A DNA stretch of 64,000 nt. Origin: Thermohalobaculum sp039180675. Its GTDB lineage: Bacteria > Pseudomonadota > Alphaproteobacteria > Rhodobacterales > Rhodobacteraceae. Shown in pieces: positions 61,989 to 64,000 of this stretch (positions are counted from its first letter, which is position 1; each line of letters starts with the position of its first letter). A program made the translations under genes and the position numbers. Below the pieces are notes generated by a model. That model had not been told where the DNA came from. It was given only the letters and a program-made list of their open reading frames with translations, and made no database searches. The stretch is from positions 76,416 through 140,415 of the forward strand of contig JBCDDC010000009.1 in the NCBI GenBank assembly GCA_039180675.1. The letters run 5' to 3'.

Positions 61989-62010
61989 TAAACGCTGTCA
62001 TTTTGGAGGG

Positions 62011-62083
62011 TTGCGGGAGGGGGATTTGAACCCCCGACATCGGCATTATGAGTGCCGCGCTCTGGCCACTGAGCTATCCCGCT
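62011..62083 (-). tRNA. tRNA with CAU anticodon (tRNA-Met elongator type or tRNA-Ile2)
   Basis: A 73-base cloverleaf is visible. The acceptor AGCGGGA pairs with TCCCGCA except for an A-A mismatch at the first pair. The D arm is GCTC/GAGC, the anticodon arm CGGCA, loop CTCATAA, TGCCG, and the T arm GGGGG, loop TTCAAAT, CCCCC, with discriminator A. CCA is not encoded (CCC follows). The anticodon stem lacks the three G-C pairs of initiator tRNA, so it is not fMet. If lysidine-modified it would read AUA as Ile. It lies inside the prophage end and is probably phage-borne. Confidence 0.85.
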
Positions 62084-62193
62084 AAAAAGAAGGCCCCCGA
62101 AGAGGCCAGTTAGAGAGTCCGAAAGGGAACAAGGATCATGTGATCCAAAGCTCGCGGTGATCTTTTATATCATTCCAGTCTGGTCCGCAACGG

Positions 62194-62436
62194 CTATTCG
62201 GCAAGTTCTCCGCATCCCCCAGCCACACCCGCAAGGGCGATCGCTCCCGTCTGAACTGCGCGCTCCTCGACGGGCGTGCTGCCCAGATCTCTCAACGCTC
62301 GAGCATGCGCCTGACGGTCGGCCTGGGTGTTCAGGCACAGCGTCGACCGCTTCGCCAGTTCACTCCCCCCCAAGCTCTCGCAGGAGGCGGTCAAGCACAC
62401 TGCGATCAGCATCGGTATCAACCTTAGACTTGCCAT
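62194..62436 (-). CDS. Outer-membrane spanin lipoprotein (Rz1-like)
   Basis: An 80-residue lipoprotein. The start MASLRLIPMLIAVCLTASCE has a signal peptide ending in the lipobox LTASC. The rest is short and hydrophilic. The first 77 bases overlap the end of the Rz-like gene in another frame, the classic Rz/Rz1 nested arrangement. It would join with Rz to disrupt the outer membrane at the end of lysis. The ATG is at 62436. Confidence 0.75.
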   Translation of the reverse strand: MASLRLIPMLIAVCLTASCESLGGSELAKRSTLCLNTQADRQAHARALRDLGSTPVEERAVQTGAIALAGVAGGCGELAE

Positions 62437-62629
62437 CCTGGATCCCTTCCACGATTTCGCTGCGGGTTTCTTCGTCTGCCTCGATCTGAGCCTGCCGCTG
62501 ATCGGCCGCGCCCTCGGATTGCCCGATCCACTGGCCGACCTTGAAGACGAGGCCAATCAAGAGGACGGCCCCGAGGATCAGCTTCCATGCGCTGACGCCG
62601 GCGGCCAGTTTCGTGATGCGTCCAATCAT
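62360..62629 (-). CDS. Inner-membrane spanin (Rz-like)
   Basis: An 89-residue protein with one N-terminal membrane helix (LILGAVLLIGLVFKVGQWIG, residues about 16-35) and a helical, charged periplasmic tail (QRQAQIEADEETRSEIVEGI). The ATG overlaps the endolysin stop in an ATGA arrangement. Rz1-like starts inside its 3' part. Size, topology and position fit the i-spanin of a phage lysis cassette. Confidence 0.75.
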   Translation of the reverse strand: MIGRITKLAAGVSAWKLILGAVLLIGLVFKVGQWIGQSEGAADQRQAQIEADEETRSEIVEGIQDGKSKVDTDADRSVLDRLLRELGGE

Positions 62630-63474
62630 GCGATCACCCTCGTTTTCTTGAGAACCACAAAGCAGATCGTGCCGACGATCATCAGGCCCGCCGCGATCAT
62701 CGCGTACTGGATCGGCTGAGAGCCTGCGATGAGCCCCGTTACGGTGGTCACGGTCGTCTCGGCCTTCGCGAGCGCATAGCCGCCGCCAGCGCTGCCCACG
62801 GTGGTGGTGGCGAGCGACTTGCCACGCTGCTTGATCTCTTTGGTGACCTTCGCGACGGCCTTCATGTCTGCATCCAGCGCCTTGCCTGGGCACGCGGCCG
62901 TTGGAAGCTCGACGACCTGGCCTCGAGCAAGCTTCACGCCCCGGTCGATCACGCCGGTATCCGAGACTTGAACGCCCATGGTTTCGCCCATGACGCGGCG
63001 CGTCCAGCCGCGGCCGAAATCTCCGAAGGTCGAAAGCTGCTTCAGGAATGCCATGCGCTTCTCGCAGAGCGCGACGACCAGTTCCTCGATCTGATTGCCC
63101 TTTCGCGCAATCGCGCCGAGGGTGATGTCTCCGATGATGCCATCAGCGGCCACGCCCAAGATCTCTTGCAAGAAGCGAACAGCCCGCGATGGCCCGGAGT
63201 TGACGCCGAAGTCGTAGATCGCCAGATCGAGGCCGGACGGAAGCTCGTCGCCGCGGATCGTGTTCCAATACTGGTTGCGATAGATCGCCTGAACCTCTTC
63301 ATCTGTGATCAGGCGGACGGTGCGCGTCTCGAGGCCCTGCCTGGTTCTGTAGGCGTCGTAGGTGCGCTGAATGATGCCCTTGTTCGTCGCCCCGCCTGGG
63401 TCGCGCGGGTGATCGACGAAGCCGCCCTCATAGACCGCCACGGTGTCGTAGATGTACTGGTAGTTCTGCCGCAT
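62626..63474 (-). CDS. Phage endolysin, GH108 N-acetylmuramidase with C-terminal membrane helix
   Basis: A 282-residue protein. The GH108 domain has the catalytic Glu in VAVYEGGFVDHPRDPGGATN and continues to about residue 90 (LDLAIYDFGVNSG). A second domain (about 95-170) has the PG_binding_3 look (LGVAADGIIGDITLGAI). After residue 185 comes a linker, and near the C-terminus a helix (YAMIAAGLMIVGTICFVVL). There is no N-terminal signal. It cuts peptidoglycan glycan strands during lysis. The extra C-terminal helix may serve as membrane anchor or holin-like part. A GGAG site precedes the ATG. Confidence 0.88.
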   Translation of the reverse strand: MRQNYQYIYDTVAVYEGGFVDHPRDPGGATNKGIIQRTYDAYRTRQGLETRTVRLITDEEVQAIYRNQYWNTIRGDELPSGLDLAIYDFGVNSGPSRAVRFLQEILGVAADGIIGDITLGAIARKGNQIEELVVALCEKRMAFLKQLSTFGDFGRGWTRRVMGETMGVQVSDTGVIDRGVKLARGQVVELPTAACPGKALDADMKAVAKVTKEIKQRGKSLATTTVGSAGGGYALAKAETTVTTVTGLIAGSQPIQYAMIAAGLMIVGTICFVVLKKTRVIA

Positions 63475-63484
63475 CAGCCGCTCC

Positions 63485-63958
63485 TCACATGCCGTCGAAG
63501 AACGGTGTCCTCGTCAGCCAAAGGTCGAATGAGAGATCGCCAATATGAACTGGCCAACACGAATGTAGCACGTCGCCATGGCTATTGCGGCCAAACTGCT
63601 CGCGGCTGATTGAGACGCGCAAACCCTCCCTCCAGTAGAGGTCACCCACCGCACGCATCTGCGGCTCATCAAGGAACTCGGCCGGCACCTGAAGACGGTG
63701 CTTGCCTCGATGGCCGATCCACCACTCGATCCCTCGATACTCGCAGTTTCTCTTCTTTTGTGACGAACCGATCGCGACCGTGAAACCGTCACCGCTGAAT
63801 GATCTCTCTATGTCAACTTCGAGAGGCGTGATGACCGGGGCAATTCGGCCCTCGACGTAGGGAACAATGTGACGAAACATGAAATCCGCCGTCCAAATCA
63901 TTGAGCAGACCAGGACGACCTGCAGGGAGAAGCGTTCGGCTCGATTAAGAGGTCTCAT
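63485..63958 (-). CDS. Phage-type hypothetical protein with N-terminal membrane helix
   Basis: A 157-residue protein with one N-terminal hydrophobic helix (FSLQVVLVCSMIWTADFMF) and a beta-rich soluble part that includes GIEWWIGHRGKHRLQV. I do not recognise it. It lies 10 bases before the endolysin gene, and the start overlaps the end of the next upstream gene by 4 bases. It probably belongs to the phage late or lysis region. Confidence 0.6.
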   Translation of the reverse strand: MRPLNRAERFSLQVVLVCSMIWTADFMFRHIVPYVEGRIAPVITPLEVDIERSFSGDGFTVAIGSSQKKRNCEYRGIEWWIGHRGKHRLQVPAEFLDEPQMRAVGDLYWREGLRVSISREQFGRNSHGDVLHSCWPVHIGDLSFDLWLTRTPFFDGM

Positions 63959-64000
63959 AGTTTCGGCTGATCCCCTACCAGCGCCTTGAGAAGCGCGAGC
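63955..64000 (-). CDS. C-terminal end of a phage gene cut by the window edge
   Basis: Reading from the right edge on the minus strand gives LALLKALVGDQPKL and a TGA at 63955-63957 that overlaps the ATG of the next gene (ATGA). Only about 14 residues are visible, so nothing can be said about function. Confidence 0.5.
   Translation of the reverse strand, partial: LALLKALVGDQPKL

Larger units (their letters stand above)
61896..64000. mobile_element. Left end of a tRNA-Cys-integrated prophage (continues past the window)
   Basis: Right of the tRNA-Cys fragment the gene content changes to phage type, all on the minus strand. It comprises a CAU tRNA, nested Rz1/Rz spanin genes, a GH108 endolysin, a small membrane protein and the end of another coupled gene. 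The spacing is very tight (4-base overlaps). No integrase is seen within this part; it is expected at the other end. The right boundary is not visible. Confidence 0.75.

Noticed and set aside
1..64000. CRISPR arrays, rRNA genes or insertion sequences
   Set aside because: No regularly spaced repeats, rRNA-like stretches or transposase genes were seen.

Overview
The window is about 64 kb of high-GC (by eye low-60s percent) alphaproteobacterial chromosome. The gene content points to the family Rhodobacteraceae, probably a marine roseobacter-type organism. Supporting signs are a DMSP lyase of the DddP type, a non-pyrrolysine MttB-family methyltransferase, a TauD-type dioxygenase, a DUF3445 haem protein, the threonate/erythronate degradation genes, and an hda-ppk-ppx block. 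The genus cannot be named from this sequence alone.

Layout: 1-3170 is a branched-chain-amino-acid-type ABC transporter (livH partial, livM, livG, livF) closed by a clear terminator. 3357-8610 holds a small unknown protein, a TetR regulator, an outer-membrane protein, and an RND/MMPL transporter fused to a LolA-like domain. 8808-12363 is a tightly coupled four-carbon acid sugar operon (ltnD-otnK-otnC-otnI), convergent with a periplasmic binding protein. 13590-18807 carries a stand-alone Lrp-type ligand-binding domain, a hybrid histidine kinase, DUF2853, and an enoyl-CoA hydratase/phosphotransferase pair. 18931-25006 is an alternative succinate dehydrogenase/fumarate reductase, yaaA, an AT-richer orphan, and a two-subunit class I fumarase. 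25084-32893 is conserved housekeeping: hda-like, ppk, ppx, proS, and a Lol lipoprotein-export permease and ATPase.

33061-42163 mixes small membrane proteins, a zinc-ribbon protein, dddP divergent from a methyltransferase and DUF3445 pair, a rhodanese with a decayed partial copy nearby, a ketopantoate-reductase-like protein and an AI-2E family transporter. 42193-49547 is the most unusual block. A Clp-like AAA+ ATPase with an atypical N-terminal half is divergent from four closely packed genes: an unrecognised protein, an unrecognised two-span membrane protein, an enlarged DyP-type haem peroxidase, and a P450 that lacks the usual I-helix acid residue. I interpret this as a possible hydroperoxide-processing (oxylipin-like) pathway or another uncharacterised oxidative system; that is inference.

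49619-61733 has HlyIII/PAQR, TauD, MttB, a peptidoglycan-binding protein, LysE, DUF3179, two GT2 glycosyltransferases flanking a broken serine-acetyltransferase-like gene, and selenium metabolism (mnmH convergent with a selD fusion). At 61851-61895 the 3' half of a tRNA-Cys gene stands without its 5' half. Everything to its right looks like the end of a prophage: a tRNA with CAU anticodon, overlapping Rz/Rz1 spanin genes, a GH108 endolysin and phage-type small proteins. The prophage runs off the right edge. No CRISPR array, rRNA operon or insertion sequence was seen.
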